This document shows positions 45,081 to 54,064 of a stretch of DNA of 64,000 bases, piece after piece; positions within the stretch are counted from its first letter, which is position 1, and every line of letters starts with the position of its first letter. The stretch covers positions 1 through 64,000 of the forward strand of contig NZ_JAGTAR010000007.1 in assembly GCF_018156225.1 (NCBI RefSeq), read 5' to 3'. Below the pieces are notes generated by a model, which was given only the letters and a program-made list of their open reading frames with translations, was not told where the DNA came from and ran no database searches. This DNA comes from Carboxylicivirga sediminis (GTDB lineage Bacteria; Bacteroidota; Bacteroidia; Bacteroidales; Marinilabiliaceae). Made by a program: the position numbers and the translations under genes.

Positions 45081-45260
45081 CACTCATAGAGTTATGGCTG
45101 TTTAGAACAGGTCTGTCGACCAGTCTTGATACACTATTGCCTTTCAGGCAAAATGTTACAGTTAATATAATAGCTCTGAAAGAGCGGAATGTATCAGAAC
45201 AGGCCAAAGGCCTGTTTTATGATGTATAATGAGAATATGAGGGCTGAAGGCCCGGTATGT
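45081..45260. repeat. Right hairpin-chain repeat
   Basis: Direct, shorter copy of 44291-44569, with the same start and the same terminal hairpins (CAGGCCAAAGGCCTG, GGGCTGAAGGCCC). It ends 3 bases before the stop codon of the gene at 45263. Confidence 0.8.
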
Positions 45261-45262
45261 CT

Positions 45263-45955
45263 TTACAAAAACTCCAGTAATTCTTTCAAATCACTAATCT
45301 CATAGGTGATGTCTTCTTTACAGGCAACCTGTTTGGTGTTAAAAAATACCTGGTCAATACCTGCTTTTTTGGCACCCATAATATCAGCTTCCAGACTGTC
45401 ACCAATAACTAAACACTCTTTGCGTTTGGCGTGGCAGCTTTTAACTGTGTAATCAAAGAAATAACGGTTGGGCTTTTGAACACCAATCAGCTCAGATATG
45501 TAGATATTGGTAAAGAACTGGCGTAACCCGCTGTTATTCAGTTTTTGTGTCTGCACCTCCTTAAAGCCATTGGTGATGATGTGCAGTTGATAGTCCTTTT
45601 GTAGCTGTTCCAGTACTTCCAGGGTGTTGGGAAACAAAAGTGTTTTAGTGGCGCTGATGGAAAGATAATCGCTGGCAAATTGCCTGGCTACGGTTAAATC
45701 ATCAAAGCCCACTTCGGCAAAGGGGAGGTAGAAACGTTGTGTATTCAACGTTTTCTTATCCACCTTGTTTCTGCGGTACTGCGCCCAAAGATAGAGGTTA
45801 TGTACCTCGTAGCGCTGATGAAAATCTTCGTAATCTTTAAAAAAGCGCGATAGCTTATAGGATACAAACATCTCCTTTAAAGTGGCTTCAGAATTAGCTT
45901 CGAAATCCCAAAGTGTATGGTCCAGATCAAAAAAGAGATGTTTGTATTGTTTCAT
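45263..45955 (-). CDS. yjjG: HAD hydrolase, YjjG-type pyrimidine nucleotidase
   Basis: The 230-residue protein has the HAD motifs FFDLDHTLWDF (nucleophile D10, D12), ITNGF (motif II), the motif III Lys in VQKPN, and IGDSLEADIMGAKKAG. The long helical cap and the DHTLWDFEANS start are typical of the YjjG nucleotidase group, which cleans up non-canonical pyrimidine monophosphates. Transcription is convergent with the transposase; the right hairpin repeat abuts its stop. Confidence 0.85.
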   Translation of the reverse strand: MKQYKHLFFDLDHTLWDFEANSEATLKEMFVSYKLSRFFKDYEDFHQRYEVHNLYLWAQYRRNKVDKKTLNTQRFYLPFAEVGFDDLTVARQFASDYLSISATKTLLFPNTLEVLEQLQKDYQLHIITNGFKEVQTQKLNNSGLRQFFTNIYISELIGVQKPNRYFFDYTVKSCHAKRKECLVIGDSLEADIMGAKKAGIDQVFFNTKQVACKEDITYEISDLKELLEFL

Positions 45956-46013
45956 ATCTGATTAGTCGAATTAACAGGCTCTAGTTGAGTGGAGAAGCCC
46001 GTTTGTTATCAAA

Positions 46014-46889
46014 TTACTTACTTACCTGGATTACTAAATGACGACTCATGCTCCAAAAACTCTCCTTGTCTGATATCTTAAGCACCATTGCGCCTTCTTC
46101 ACTCGCTTCAAGTGTATATGACGATTCAGGATGGTTCGAAAGAATTTTAGCCTTTGCCATATACACATTCAATGAGTCCAGCTCACGATAGTCGATGGTT
46201 GTGAAATAGTCTTGCGAGTAACCTTCTGCCAGAAGTTTTGCCTTGCTCAAGAAGCCATCATTCGATAATATTTCCTGCTCTTTCAATTCTTTTTTTGTAC
46301 CAAACACATAATAGGCGCGGTACAGCTTTTCTGTTGTTTCGTCAAGCGCTTGTTGCGTGGCGTATTTTACCCCTTCCAGAGAGTCAAGAACAATTTGTAA
46401 GCCTTCGATGGTGAAATTTAAATCATCAATCTGTAAACTCTGACTTTCGAGTTTTTGTTGCAGCCTGATGATTTCAACCGTCTTATCTTTAAGTTGTGAA
46501 TTAAGTCGCTTCACCAGCTTATTCAGATTGGTATTGTTAGCACCTGATTGCTGCAGCTGTTTTTCCAGCTTGCTTATCTGTTCTTTATTTTGAAGCATCA
46601 GGTCATATATTACCTGTATATCGCGGTTGATTCGCTCTTCAAGCGCTTCACCGCCTGTTTCGTTACTGGCTACATTCAGTGTTATCAGGTTTTCTTTTTC
46701 TTTTATAGCCTGCAGGTTATCATCTATTTCAATTAAGGCAGCTACTAAGTTGTTCATCTGGCGATCTTTTTCCATTGAAAGCATTCTTAGTGAATCCATT
46801 TCTTTATCAGAATCAGATGAGCCATTTTTTTGCTGACAGCCAAACAGTGCCAGTAGCAGCGAAAGGGTAAGTAAATATCTCATTTGCAA
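46014..46889 (-). CDS. Coiled-coil lipoprotein
   Basis: The 291-residue protein has a lipoprotein signal peptide (LLTLSLLLALFGC with Cys18 as lipid anchor). A long coiled coil follows (about 30-190; ISKLEKQLQQSG, LKDKTVEIIRLQQKLE), then a short C-terminal domain with SYTLEASEEGAMVLKISDKE. It should sit on the inner face of the outer membrane or the periplasm. I do not know its job. It lies upstream of yjjG and downstream of rsmI on the same strand. Confidence 0.8.
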   Translation of the reverse strand: MQMRYLLTLSLLLALFGCQQKNGSSDSDKEMDSLRMLSMEKDRQMNNLVAALIEIDDNLQAIKEKENLITLNVASNETGGEALEERINRDIQVIYDLMLQNKEQISKLEKQLQQSGANNTNLNKLVKRLNSQLKDKTVEIIRLQQKLESQSLQIDDLNFTIEGLQIVLDSLEGVKYATQQALDETTEKLYRAYYVFGTKKELKEQEILSNDGFLSKAKLLAEGYSQDYFTTIDYRELDSLNVYMAKAKILSNHPESSYTLEASEEGAMVLKISDKESFWSMSRHLVIQVSK

Positions 46890-46914
46890 AGTGTTTAAGT
46901 GTTTTTATGATGAC

Positions 46915-47634
46915 TTAATGTGAATTGGTTTTTACTTGTTTATGTTCCTTCTTCTTTTTCTCTTCACTTTTCCCCTCAACAATCACAACTATCTCTCCTT
47001 TAACGGTCTTTGATGAAAAATATTGCATAAGTTCATCGAGCGTTCCTTGCTTGTTTTCTTCGTGAAGCTTACTTAGCTCCCTGGATACCGAGGCTTTTCG
47101 ATCTGCGCCGAAATGTTCAATAAATTGGCCAAGGGTTTTTACCAACCTGAATGGCGATTCATAAAACACCAAAGTGCGTGTTTCTTCTGCCAATAGTTCC
47201 AGTCTTGTTTTTCTGCCCTTTTTTTGTGGTAGAAATCCTTCAAAACAAAAGCGGTCATTTGGTAAGCCTGAATTGACCAATGCCGGTACAAAGGCTGTTG
47301 GACCAGGCAAACATTCTACCTCAATGCCTTCTTCAACACATTTTTTGACCATCAGGTATCCCGGATCTGATATGGCCGGTGTACCGGCATCAGAAACCAA
47401 AGCGCCTGTTTCACCAGCTTTTAGTCGTTCTGCCACCTTATCAACAGACGAGTGCTCGTTAAATTTATGATGCGAAAACATGCGTGTAGAAATATCCAGG
47501 TGCTTTAACAGAAAGCCTGTGGTGCGTGTGTCCTCAGCCAATATAAAATCCGCTTCTTTCAATATGCGAATGGCTCTTAAGGTTATGTCTTCCAGATTGC
47601 CAATAGGTGTTGGAACTATATATAGTTTGCTCAT
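46915..47634 (-). CDS. rsmI: 16S rRNA (cytidine-1402-2'-O)-methyltransferase
   Basis: The 239-residue protein starts LYIVPTPIGNLEDITLRAIR and has AEDTRTTGFLL, LVSDAGTPAISDPGYLMV and LPGPTAFVPALVNSGLP, the RsmI pattern of the tetrapyrrole-methylase fold. It methylates C1402 in the ribosomal decoding site using SAM. The charged tail (EEKKKKEHKQVKT) is a Bacteroidota-type extension. Confidence 0.96.
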   Translation of the reverse strand: MSKLYIVPTPIGNLEDITLRAIRILKEADFILAEDTRTTGFLLKHLDISTRMFSHHKFNEHSSVDKVAERLKAGETGALVSDAGTPAISDPGYLMVKKCVEEGIEVECLPGPTAFVPALVNSGLPNDRFCFEGFLPQKKGRKTRLELLAEETRTLVFYESPFRLVKTLGQFIEHFGADRKASVSRELSKLHEENKQGTLDELMQYFSSKTVKGEIVVIVEGKSEEKKKKEHKQVKTNSH

Positions 47635-47727
47635 TTATCAGATTGTTGAGTTGCTCATTTGTTCATCTGTACAATTGCCCCGAAATCTCAATTCAAATTA
47701 GCAGGTAAAGGCATTAACAGATTACCA

Positions 47728-48714
47728 TTAAATAAAACGTCTTTTTATACTTTTGTAAAAGGATTCACTGGCTTCATTATCTGCTGGCCAGTTATAGTTC
47801 GAACGTAAAAAACTGATAGCCGAATCGTATGAGTCCAGATGGTTTATTTGTTCCAGTGTTTGGTTAAACAAGTCGGCATTGTTGCTGAATAGCTCGCGCT
47901 GATAGTAGAAGCGATCATTTAAACCAAAAGCTTTTCTGACATCATCAACGGGTTTGCCAATTTGCTTGATATCTTCTACTGATTCTTTGCGGCTGGCAAT
48001 GGCCTCATTGACTGATGCGCCTTCTTTTCGAATCACTTCACCCAATACCGATGCTTTGGAGGCTGGTTTAGCCCCTTTCATAGCATTGCTTGAGGTTGTT
48101 GGAGTATTTACATTCATCTCTGTAGGCTTGTCAGTGGTATTTGATTCACTTTCAGGATGATTTGTTTGACTGTCATTCTCCAATGTTACGTGTTCATCTG
48201 ACATTGTTGTATTAACAGCTGCCATTGTTTCAGTGTCAGATGCCTTTGCTTCACTTGCGGGAGCGATTGTTTGCTTGTCAGCCTTCAATGCTTGAGGTTC
48301 ACTTGCCTTTGTTTGTGTGTCAGCAGCGCTTGTTTGACCTGCAGCAGCTATTGTTTCTTCGTCAGTTTTAGTTGCTGTGCCGGCATCATCATTATCAATG
48401 TCAACAGCCTCGATTGCACTATATGATTCGCCCTCGGCAAAACGGCTTGATGATTCGGCATAAGCCACACTATCATTGCCATTTGAAGTCATAAGGGCTT
48501 CAGATGTTAGCGATGATTCAGTATTGAGTAGTTGTTTTTTTTCAGTATTAAGTTGCTCCAACAGGCTTAACTCCTCACTAATGTTTGCTATTTTAGTGCG
48601 GGTTAAGTTGATAAAAGCTGCATTGATCTCATTTTTACCTTTAAAGGTGTTAACCAATGCGTGAACTTCTTTAATGTCATTCAGGATTATATCAATGAGT
48701 GCTTCTTTTTCCAT
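47728..48714 (-). CDS. Low-complexity protein with conserved C-terminal domain, function unknown
   Basis: The 328-residue protein has a helical start (1-60), a middle (about 85-215) rich in Thr, Ala, Ser and Glu with near-repeats (ADTQTKASEPQA, ADKQTIAPASEA, ASDTETMAAVNT), and a folded end (about 230-328; VDDVRKAFGLNDRFYYQREL, AISFLRSNYNWP). The repeats look like a flexible linker. There is no signal peptide, so it is probably cytoplasmic. It is divergent from tdk, with a 68-base shared upstream region. Confidence 0.7.
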   Translation of the reverse strand: MEKEALIDIILNDIKEVHALVNTFKGKNEINAAFINLTRTKIANISEELSLLEQLNTEKKQLLNTESSLTSEALMTSNGNDSVAYAESSSRFAEGESYSAIEAVDIDNDDAGTATKTDEETIAAAGQTSAADTQTKASEPQALKADKQTIAPASEAKASDTETMAAVNTTMSDEHVTLENDSQTNHPESESNTTDKPTEMNVNTPTTSSNAMKGAKPASKASVLGEVIRKEGASVNEAIASRKESVEDIKQIGKPVDDVRKAFGLNDRFYYQRELFSNNADLFNQTLEQINHLDSYDSAISFLRSNYNWPADNEASESFYKSIKRRFI

Positions 48715-48782
48715 AGCAGTACAGCAGTTTTTACATACCTGACAAAGTTAACGATTGCAATTAAAAAATTAGGATACGCTAA

Positions 48783-49358
48783 ATGTTTCTTGAAAATAAG
48801 GCCAATAGGGATTCACAGAAAGGATGGATCGAAGTCATTGTAGGGTCGATGTTTTCGGGTAAAACCGAAGAGTTATTACGTCGGCTGAAACGCGCAAAAA
48901 TAGCACGTCAGAAGGTGGAAATATTTAAACCATTGGTGGATGTGCGTTATAGTGAAGAAGAGGTGGTGTCGCACGATGCCAATGCAATTCGTTCCACACC
49001 GGTTGAGTCCTCAGGCAATATTATGCTGCTGAGCAGTAATGTGAATGTGGTAGGGATTGACGAAGCACAGTTTTTCGATAGCGGACTCACCAATGTTTGT
49101 CATCAGCTGGCCAATCAGGGCATTCGCGTCATTGTGGCGGGATTGGATATGGATTTCAAAGGCAAACCTTTTGGGCCAATTCCCTCGTTGTTAGCAACGG
49201 CTGAATATGTTACTAAAGTGCATGCCATCTGTATGCGATGTGGCGATTTGGCGCAATTTTCGCATCGTTTGTCTAAGGAGGAAAAACTGGTGGTACTTGG
49301 TGAGAAAAACGAGTACGAGCCCTTGTGTCGTTGTTGTTTCATGAAAGCAAATACCTGA
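48783..49358 (+). CDS. tdk: Thymidine kinase
   Basis: The 191-residue protein has the P-loop [18 protein letters not shown], the Walker B-like [11 protein letters not shown] and a zinc site made of CMRCG and CRCC. It phosphorylates thymidine to dTMP in salvage. It ends one base before murF-alr, so the two form an operon. Confidence 0.96.
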   Translation: MFLENKANRDSQKGWIEVIVGSMFSGKTEELLRRLKRAKIARQKVEIFKPLVDVRYSEEEVVSHDANAIRSTPVESSGNIMLLSSNVNVVGIDEAQFFDSGLTNVCHQLANQGIRVIVAGLDMDFKGKPFGPIPSLLATAEYVTKVHAICMRCGDLAQFSHRLSKEEKLVVLGEKNEYEPLCRCCFMKANT

Positions 49359-49359
49359 T

Positions 49360-51813
49360 ATGTTTCATTCACTCAGTCAACTGGCTAAATGGTCTTCGGC
49401 AAAAGTTATTGGCAATACTGATTTAATGATTCAGAAAATTGCCTATGACAGTCGTAAGACATTCGTTGCTGACCAAACATTGTTTGTGGCTATTAAAAGT
49501 GTCAATAATGATGGCCATGTTTACATCCCGGAATTATACGAAAAAGGGATGAGAGCTTTTCTGGTTGAAGAACAGGCGCAGGTAAACTATTCCGTATACC
49601 CCGATGCCGGCTTTATTATCTGTAATAATACGGTTGCTGGCCTGCAGGCCATTGCAGCGGCTGTCAGGCAATCATTGACTATACCTTTTATTGGTATTAC
49701 TGGTAGCAACGGCAAAACCATTGTGAAAGAGTGGCTGGCACGTTTACTCGAAAGTCATTACAGAGTAGGGCGTTCTCCTCGTAGTTTTAATAGCCAGCTA
49801 GGTGTGCCTCTATCCATCTGGATGATGGAGCAGGATATAGAAATGGCTATTATTGAAGCGGGTATCTCTCAACCAGGAGAGATGAAAGCTTTGGCCGATT
49901 GCATTGCCCCCGATTTTGGCATTTTCACCAATATTGGTCGCGCTCATCAGGAGAATTTTGCTTCTATTGATGAGAAGCTGGAAGAGAAATTAAAGCTTTT
50001 TGAATCGGCTCACACCATTTTTTTTCACGGTGATGATGCGCTGATTGGTGAAGCATTATTAAGTCGTTATCCTGAAAAGAAATTGCTTAGCTGTGGTAAA
50101 GGTGATGGTAATGCATTGCAACTACTGTTGCAGGATTCAGGTTCCGAAGGTGCGGTACTTCAGCTTAGCTGGAATGGACAGCCTTTTACTCTGCATTTTC
50201 CTTACCAGGATGTGATAGCCATTGATAACCTGCTGTTGGTTGTACTGGTGGCATTAGAGTTGGAGCTTCCGCTGCAGAATGTTATTAACGAAGTGCCCAA
50301 ACTGCAGGCCATTGCCATGCGACTGGAGCAGAAGGAAGGCATTAACAATTGCCTGCTGATTGATGATGGATATAATGCCGACCTGACTGCTTTGGAGTTG
50401 GGGCTCGATTTTCTGAACCAGATGGGTGCCAAGCGTGGTTTATCCAAAACACTGATCCTATCAGATATTTATCAGAGTGGCATGCACCATCAGGAACTTT
50501 ATGCACAGATTCAAAAGTTGGCTAACGAAAAAGGTGTTGAGAAGCTGATTGGCATTGGCGAGCATCTCTATACCGCCATGGATGGTGTTAATGCCTACCG
50601 CACAACAGCCGATTTTTTGGCGAAAGTGGATGTGAATAGTTATAAAAATGAGGCCATATTACTGAAAGGATCGCGTCAGTTTGCTTTTGAACAGATCTCG
50701 GCTTTATTGGAGCAGCGTCGGCACAAAACAGTATTGGAGATTAATCTCAATGCATTGGCTTATAATGTTCAGTATTTCAGGTCGAAACTGAAGAAAGAAA
50801 CCCGGTTGTTGGCCATGGTCAAAGCTTTCTCATACGGAACAGGCGCCTTTGAAATAGCCAACCTGTTGCAGCATCAAAAAGTTGATTACCTGGGAGTGGC
50901 CTTCGCCGACGAAGGCATTGAACTGCGCAAAGCAGGCATAACATTGCCCATCATTGTGATGAATCCGGAACTGAGCAGTTTCCCTATGATGCTCGAATAT
51001 GAGCTGGAACCGGAGATTTATAGTTTTCAGGTATTGGATGCCTATTTAACTGCCGTGCAGCGGCAAGGATTAACCAATGTGCCTGTCCATATTAAGATAG
51101 ATACCGGTATGAACCGCCTGGGTTTTGTGCCTTCTGAAATACCTCAGCTGATAGAACAACTAAGAAGCACCCATCAGCTGATGGTGAGCAGTGTATTTTC
51201 GCATCTGGCAGGCAGTGATGAAGCCCTTCATGATGGGTTTACTCAAAAGCAGATAGACCGTTTTAAGCAGGCATGCGAAACCATGCAAAATGGCTTAGGA
51301 CGTGGATTTATACGTCACCTGCTTAATTCAGCCGGTATTGAACGGTTCGCCGATGCGCAGTTTGATATGGTGCGTCTGGGTATTGGTATGTATGGAGTGT
51401 CAGCTATCCATGATGAAGCACTGAAGCAGGTGAATACCTTAAAATCGTATGTGTCGCAGATAAAAGAGGTAACGGCCGGTGAAACAGTTGGCTACAGCCG
51501 CAAAGGACAGGCAGAATCAGCTAGGCGCATTGCAGTCATTCCCATTGGTTATGCTGATGGATATAATCGCCGTTTGAGTAACGGTGTGGGACAGGTATTG
51601 ATTAATGGGCATAGAGCACCCGTTATCGGCAATATCTGTATGGATATGTGTATGGCTGATGTAACACAAATACATGTTCAGGAAGGTGACGAAGTAGAAA
51701 TTTTTGGAGCAGGCATCAGCATCAGCGAAGTGGCTGAAAAACTAGACACGATTCCCTACGAAATTTTAACCAGTATTAGCCGGAGAGTGAAGCGTGTTTA
51801 TGTAATGGAATAG
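49360..51813 (+). CDS. murF-alr: Fused MurF ligase and alanine racemase
   Basis: In the 817-residue protein, residues 1-450 are MurF-like (ITGSNGKTIVKEW, DDGYNADLTALELGLD), which adds D-Ala-D-Ala to the UDP-muramoyl tripeptide. Residues 455-817 are alanine racemase with the PLP lysine in MVKAFSYGTG, KIDTGMNRLGF, and the second catalytic Tyr in RLGIGMYGVS. The fusion makes and uses D-alanine in one protein and is known in Bacteroidota. The first part has a reduced ligase domain compared with free MurF. Confidence 0.94.
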   Translation: MFHSLSQLAKWSSAKVIGNTDLMIQKIAYDSRKTFVADQTLFVAIKSVNNDGHVYIPELYEKGMRAFLVEEQAQVNYSVYPDAGFIICNNTVAGLQAIAAAVRQSLTIPFIGITGSNGKTIVKEWLARLLESHYRVGRSPRSFNSQLGVPLSIWMMEQDIEMAIIEAGISQPGEMKALADCIAPDFGIFTNIGRAHQENFASIDEKLEEKLKLFESAHTIFFHGDDALIGEALLSRYPEKKLLSCGKGDGNALQLLLQDSGSEGAVLQLSWNGQPFTLHFPYQDVIAIDNLLLVVLVALELELPLQNVINEVPKLQAIAMRLEQKEGINNCLLIDDGYNADLTALELGLDFLNQMGAKRGLSKTLILSDIYQSGMHHQELYAQIQKLANEKGVEKLIGIGEHLYTAMDGVNAYRTTADFLAKVDVNSYKNEAILLKGSRQFAFEQISALLEQRRHKTVLEINLNALAYNVQYFRSKLKKETRLLAMVKAFSYGTGAFEIANLLQHQKVDYLGVAFADEGIELRKAGITLPIIVMNPELSSFPMMLEYELEPEIYSFQVLDAYLTAVQRQGLTNVPVHIKIDTGMNRLGFVPSEIPQLIEQLRSTHQLMVSSVFSHLAGSDEALHDGFTQKQIDRFKQACETMQNGLGRGFIRHLLNSAGIERFADAQFDMVRLGIGMYGVSAIHDEALKQVNTLKSYVSQIKEVTAGETVGYSRKGQAESARRIAVIPIGYADGYNRRLSNGVGQVLINGHRAPVIGNICMDMCMADVTQIHVQEGDEVEIFGAGISISEVAEKLDTIPYEILTSISRRVKRVYVME

Positions 51814-51913
51814 TGTTACTTATGCGCAAACGTAAGAATAATGCGGCTTTGGGGTACGCGTATTAGCTCCGTTAATTGTCTTATTGATGGACTTAAATAT
51901 TATTTTTGCCACC

Positions 51914-52222
51914 ATGAATAAGACATCAGGTGATATTTCCGAATTAATAAAGGCGCATATTCAGGCTTTGGATCCCTATGCTGAGGTCATTATATTGTTT
52001 CCTCAGGGAACAGGTTTGCATGAAGAAATACAAGTATATGTATTCACCAATGAGAAGGTGGATTTTAGTCTGGAACAGCAATACATGGATGCACGCTATA
52101 AGGTGGAAATACAATCCGGCCAATCACTTTCTTTATATACTTATTCGAAAGAAGAGTGGCATCAGCAATTTAGTGAAACCCCTATTTACCAGCGTGTTCA
52201 TTGCGAAGGCGTATGTTTGTAG
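51914..52222 (+). CDS. Decayed nucleotidyltransferase-like protein
   Basis: The protein is about 102 residues from the ATG at 51914; starts at 51884-51887 are also in frame. It resembles minimal nucleotidyltransferases (LIKAHIQALDPYAEVIILF, LYTYSKEEWHQQFSETPIYQRVHCEG). The position where the family has the active-site Gly-Ser and paired Asp is replaced by FPQGTGLHEEIQVYV. It therefore looks catalytically dead. It may keep a partner-binding role or be on its way to loss. Codon use is like its neighbours. Confidence 0.6.
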   Translation: MNKTSGDISELIKAHIQALDPYAEVIILFPQGTGLHEEIQVYVFTNEKVDFSLEQQYMDARYKVEIQSGQSLSLYTYSKEEWHQQFSETPIYQRVHCEGVCL

Positions 52223-52313
52223 TGGTTAGCATATCACCCCTGAATTTCGGATCGTGTTAAGATGTTTTCTTAAAAATCGTTAAATTGCGCACTCTCTAAA
52301 AGGTAAATGGCGA

Positions 52314-52883
52314 GTGGGCATACACGAAGAAGATACTATCAGGCGATTAAAAAAAGGTGATGATCAGGCATTTGAATTACTCTATCACAGATATTTCAGG
52401 AAGTTGTGTGCATTCACCAATAAATACCTCAATGACTATGAAGCAACACAAGAGGTGGTTCAGGAAGTTTTTTATAGCATCTGGAAAAACAGGGCCGAAC
52501 TTAATGCTCATAAATCAATAACTGCTTACCTTTTTCAGCTGGCCAAGAACAAGAGTTTAAATATTATTAAACACTCTCAGGTTGAGGATAAGTACTTAAA
52601 TGTGATTAAATCAGCCTATCTGCAGGGTGATTTTGTGGACTCTCATGATTCTTTACTGGCCAAAGAAATAGACATTAAAACACAGGAGGTCATTGATTCT
52701 CTGCCCGCACAATGTCGTAAAATCTTTCTGATGAGTCGGCATGAAGGGAAAAAACACAAAGAAATTGCTGAGGAACTTAATATCTCGGTGAAAACAGTTG
52801 AAACGCAGATAGGGCGTGCCTTAAAAGTATTCCGTAAAGAGTTGAAGGAATACCTTACTACAGTATTGTTGACCTTTATTTAA
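52314..52883 (+). CDS. ECF RNA polymerase sigma factor
   Basis: The 189-residue protein has sigma region 2 (FELLYHRYFRKLCAFTNKYL, VVQEVFYSIWKN) and region 4 (IDSLPAQCRKIFLMSRHEGKKHKEIAEELNISVKTVETQIGRALKV, split here at 20 by nature of the motif list: LPAQCRKIF; EIAEELNISVKTVE). It starts at GTG. With the FecR gene 77 bases downstream it forms a surface-signalling pair that should control the SusC/SusD genes that follow. Confidence 0.93.
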   Translation: MGIHEEDTIRRLKKGDDQAFELLYHRYFRKLCAFTNKYLNDYEATQEVVQEVFYSIWKNRAELNAHKSITAYLFQLAKNKSLNIIKHSQVEDKYLNVIKSAYLQGDFVDSHDSLLAKEIDIKTQEVIDSLPAQCRKIFLMSRHEGKKHKEIAEELNISVKTVETQIGRALKVFRKELKEYLTTVLLTFI

Positions 52884-52960
52884 TCTTTATTTACATTTTT
52901 TTAATTTTCATGTAGGGGTAAAACTCTTCTTCATTGTACTACCTGTAAGAAAGGCAAAAA

Positions 52961-53971
52961 ATGAAGGAAGATATAGACTACAGAAACCTTATGGTTCGGT
53001 TTTTTGACAAAACTGCCACGGATGATGAATTACAAAAATTATCGGAGTGGTTGAAAGAGTCGGATGAAAATAAGCAGCTCTTTAATGAGTTTAACGAAAG
53101 CTATCAGTTTGCCGACATTAGTGTTAAAGGTTGGATATATGATACAGATGCTAACTGGAAGCAATTAAAGAACCGCATTCAGTCTAAACAAAAGTCAGGT
53201 AAAATAAGGATGCTAACAAGCCGCCAGTACAACTGGCTGAGTGTAGCAGCTATTATCACCTTGTTATTAATGGTGGGATCAATGGCTCGTTTACTGATGA
53301 ATCAGTCACAAACTGAGTTCAATAATCAAAAGCTTAGTGTAATTGCACCCCCGGGACAGAAAAGCCAGGTGGTATTGCAGGATGGCACCAGGGTTTGGCT
53401 AAACTCAGGCACTGAACTAACTTATAAATATGATGTAGACGACAATAAAAGAATTGTGACGCTGGATGGTGAAGCTTTTTTTGATGTGGCCAAGGATAAA
53501 GAGCGACCTTTTATTGTACAGACATATGGTATTGATTTAGTCGTTTATGGAACCCGTTTTAATGTGTATTCCTATAAGGATGAAAGGATCATTGAAACAA
53601 CGCTTGAGGAGGGAAGTGTTGGTGTAAAAGTGCATGCCAGTGGCAAAGAATGGTTAATGAAGCCAGGACAACAATGTATTTATAATAAAGAATTGCAGGC
53701 AGTGAAAATGGAAGAGACAAACGTTAGTTTCTATACTGCCTGGACCAACAATAAGCTCATATTTGATGACAATACCTTTATTGAGGTAGTAAGAAAGCTG
53801 GAGAGGTGGTATGGTGTTCACATAGAACTGGATGAAGAATTATTTACTTCTGAGCGATTTACCCTAACCATAACGCACGAAAGTCTTACCGAAGTAATGG
53901 AACTAATTAAAGTGGTTGCACCAATACAATATACTATCAATGAACGAAATGTACGAATAACCAAACAGTAA
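52961..53971 (+). CDS. FecR-type anti-sigma factor
   Basis: The 336-residue protein has an N-terminal cytoplasmic sigma-binding part, one membrane helix (LSVAAIITLLLMVGSMARLL, about 92-112) and a periplasmic FecR domain (GQKSQVVLQDGTRVWLNSG, DGEAFFDVAKDKERPFIV, VYGTRFNVYSY). The C-terminal part (WYGVHIELDEELF) is an STN-like domain that contacts the SusC partner. It holds the ECF sigma factor until the transporter signals substrate. Confidence 0.93.
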   Translation: MKEDIDYRNLMVRFFDKTATDDELQKLSEWLKESDENKQLFNEFNESYQFADISVKGWIYDTDANWKQLKNRIQSKQKSGKIRMLTSRQYNWLSVAAIITLLLMVGSMARLLMNQSQTEFNNQKLSVIAPPGQKSQVVLQDGTRVWLNSGTELTYKYDVDDNKRIVTLDGEAFFDVAKDKERPFIVQTYGIDLVVYGTRFNVYSYKDERIIETTLEEGSVGVKVHASGKEWLMKPGQQCIYNKELQAVKMEETNVSFYTAWTNNKLIFDDNTFIEVVRKLERWYGVHIELDEELFTSERFTLTITHESLTEVMELIKVVAPIQYTINERNVRITKQ

Positions 53972-53985
53972 TGAAGTAAAGAAAA

Positions 53986-54036
53986 GGGAAGTGCTACAAC
54001 ACTTCCCAATGTTTAACACTCGTGCTACAACACGAG
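53986..54036 (+). promoter_or_regulatory. Two tandem hairpins with the same loop upstream of susC
   Basis: GGGAAGTG-CTACAA-CACTTCCC (53986-54007) and CTCGTG-CTACAA-CACGAG (54019-54036) form perfect 8-bp and 6-bp stems around the same six-base loop. They lie between fecR and susC. They may end part of the fecR transcript, bind a protein or protect the susC mRNA. No long T-run follows. Confidence 0.6.
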
Positions 54037-54064
54037 GTATTATTAACAATAACAATTCAAATCT

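Larger units (their letters stand above)
44291..45260. mobile_element. REP-type element: transposase gene with flanking hairpin clusters
   Basis: A Y1 transposase gene (44617-45063) is flanked by directly repeated hairpin-rich sequences (44291-44569 and 45081-45260), the layout of REP-associated tyrosine transposase loci. The element lies between the cbiO stop and the next convergent gene, and it forms part of the cbiO 3' end. Confidence 0.7.
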
